Part shown: piece after piece, positions 63,526 to 64,000 of the stretch
How the letters are laid out: each line of letters begins with the position of its first letter
How positions within the stretch are numbered: position 1 is the first letter of the stretch
Origin: Datnioides undecimradiatus
Lineage: Eukaryota; Chordata; Actinopteri; Lobotiformes; Datnioididae
DNA length: 64,000 nucleotides
Assembly (NCBI GenBank): GCA_008933995.1
Contig: WARS01000016.1
Location: 15,221,386 to 15,285,385 of the forward strand
Direction: 5' to 3'
Position numbers and translations under genes: made by a program
Notes under the pieces: generated by a model
Database searches by the model: none
What the model was told of the DNA's origin: nothing
Seen by the model: the letters and a program-made list of their open reading frames with translations, nothing else

Positions 63526-63960
63526 CACTGGGGAACACAATTTTTGTTGAGTTAGTTTTGTTGAGGTCTGACAGCTGTTTTTAACTCATTTTTGGGTGCG
63601 GAATCCAAAACTGATCTCAGTTTTTCTCTATCACGTCAAGTTTTTGAACTATAGGATCCTACTGTAATTATAATTACAGTAGCCCCGTCCTTTGTAAAAA
63701 CATAATACGGTTAAATAAACATTGCAGTCATGCCTGTTTCTTTCATATTTCATTGTATGTCAATATTTGAAAAATTTTTATAAAACAAGCACATATCTGT
63801 TAAGTACAGTATTTTTCATACGTTTTAAGAAAACGGGGATCCTATAGTTCAAAAACTTGACATGATAGAGAAAAACTGAGATCAGTTTTGGATTCCGCAC
63901 CCAAAAATTAGTTAAAAACAGCTGTCAGACCTAACGCAACAAAAATTGTGTTCCCCAGTG
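63526..63960. mobile_element. Fold-back DNA element with long inverted arms, TA-flanked
   Basis: The left arm (63526-63659) and right arm (63837-63960) are near-perfect reverse complements over about 125 bp, starting CACTGGGGAACACAA and reaching ...TATAGGATCC. The left arm has a 10-bp extra segment (TTTTGTTGAG). TA flanks both termini (63524-63525 and 63961-63962), as expected of a Tc1/mariner-type insertion. The interior is AT-rich and non-coding. The element ends 40 bp from the window edge. Confidence 0.75.
63661..63680. repeat. Perfect 20-bp palindrome
   Basis: ACTGTAATTATAATTACAGT equals its own reverse complement. It lies just inside the left arm of the fold-back element and is absent from the matching place in the right arm. 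Confidence 0.9.
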
Positions 63961-64000
63961 TAATATGTAATAGAAGAGTAAATAAGTAAAACAGTAATAA

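Noticed and set aside
57281-64000. Expected cacng1 gene
   Set aside because: Human order puts CACNG1 next, but no exon with its features was seen. It may lie beyond the window or be lost.

Overview
The window is vertebrate nuclear DNA, most likely from a ray-finned (teleost) fish. The genes are split by GT-AG introns, sequence outside exons is AT-rich and CpG-poor, (CA)n microsatellites are common, and short TA-flanked DNA transposons of a fish-like type are present. The encoded proteins are very close to mammalian orthologues with small fish-like differences. I cannot name the species, or tell which teleost paralogue (a or b) each gene is.

Layout, all genes on the + strand. (1) 1-15300: the last two coding exons of a conventional protein kinase C, best read as prkca, with a 10.2 kb final intron and a long 3' UTR. 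(2) 15300-38340: cacng5 (TARP gamma-5), with a probable CpG-rich non-coding leader exon near 18.6 kb, five coding exons from 28544 to 36498 (277 aa) and a 3' UTR ending near 38.34 kb. (3) 38340-48420: about 10 kb of intergenic sequence without a recognisable gene. (4) 48420-59000: cacng4 (TARP gamma-4), four coding exons from 48912 to 57280 (335 aa). (5) 59000-64000: transposon remains. These are a decayed Tc1/mariner transposase fragment, a 365-bp element with perfect 27-bp terminal inverted repeats, a probable dispersed repeat, and a fold-back element at the right edge.

From knowledge of vertebrate genomes, the order PRKCA-CACNG5-CACNG4 matches the human chromosome 17 block (human continues with CACNG1, which I do not see here). 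The two TARP genes encode four-transmembrane auxiliary subunits of AMPA receptors. Gamma-4 is type I with a C-terminal TTPV PDZ ligand; gamma-5 is type II with an SSPC tail. PKC-alpha is a calcium- and lipid-dependent kinase. The linkage is ancient synteny, and nothing here shows an operon-like functional coupling.

I found no new gene system. The points most worth a second look are the altered C-terminus of PKC-alpha, upstream ORFs in the cacng4 leader, an immediate in-frame stop after a weak donor in cacng5, and the nested inverted-repeat element at the right edge.
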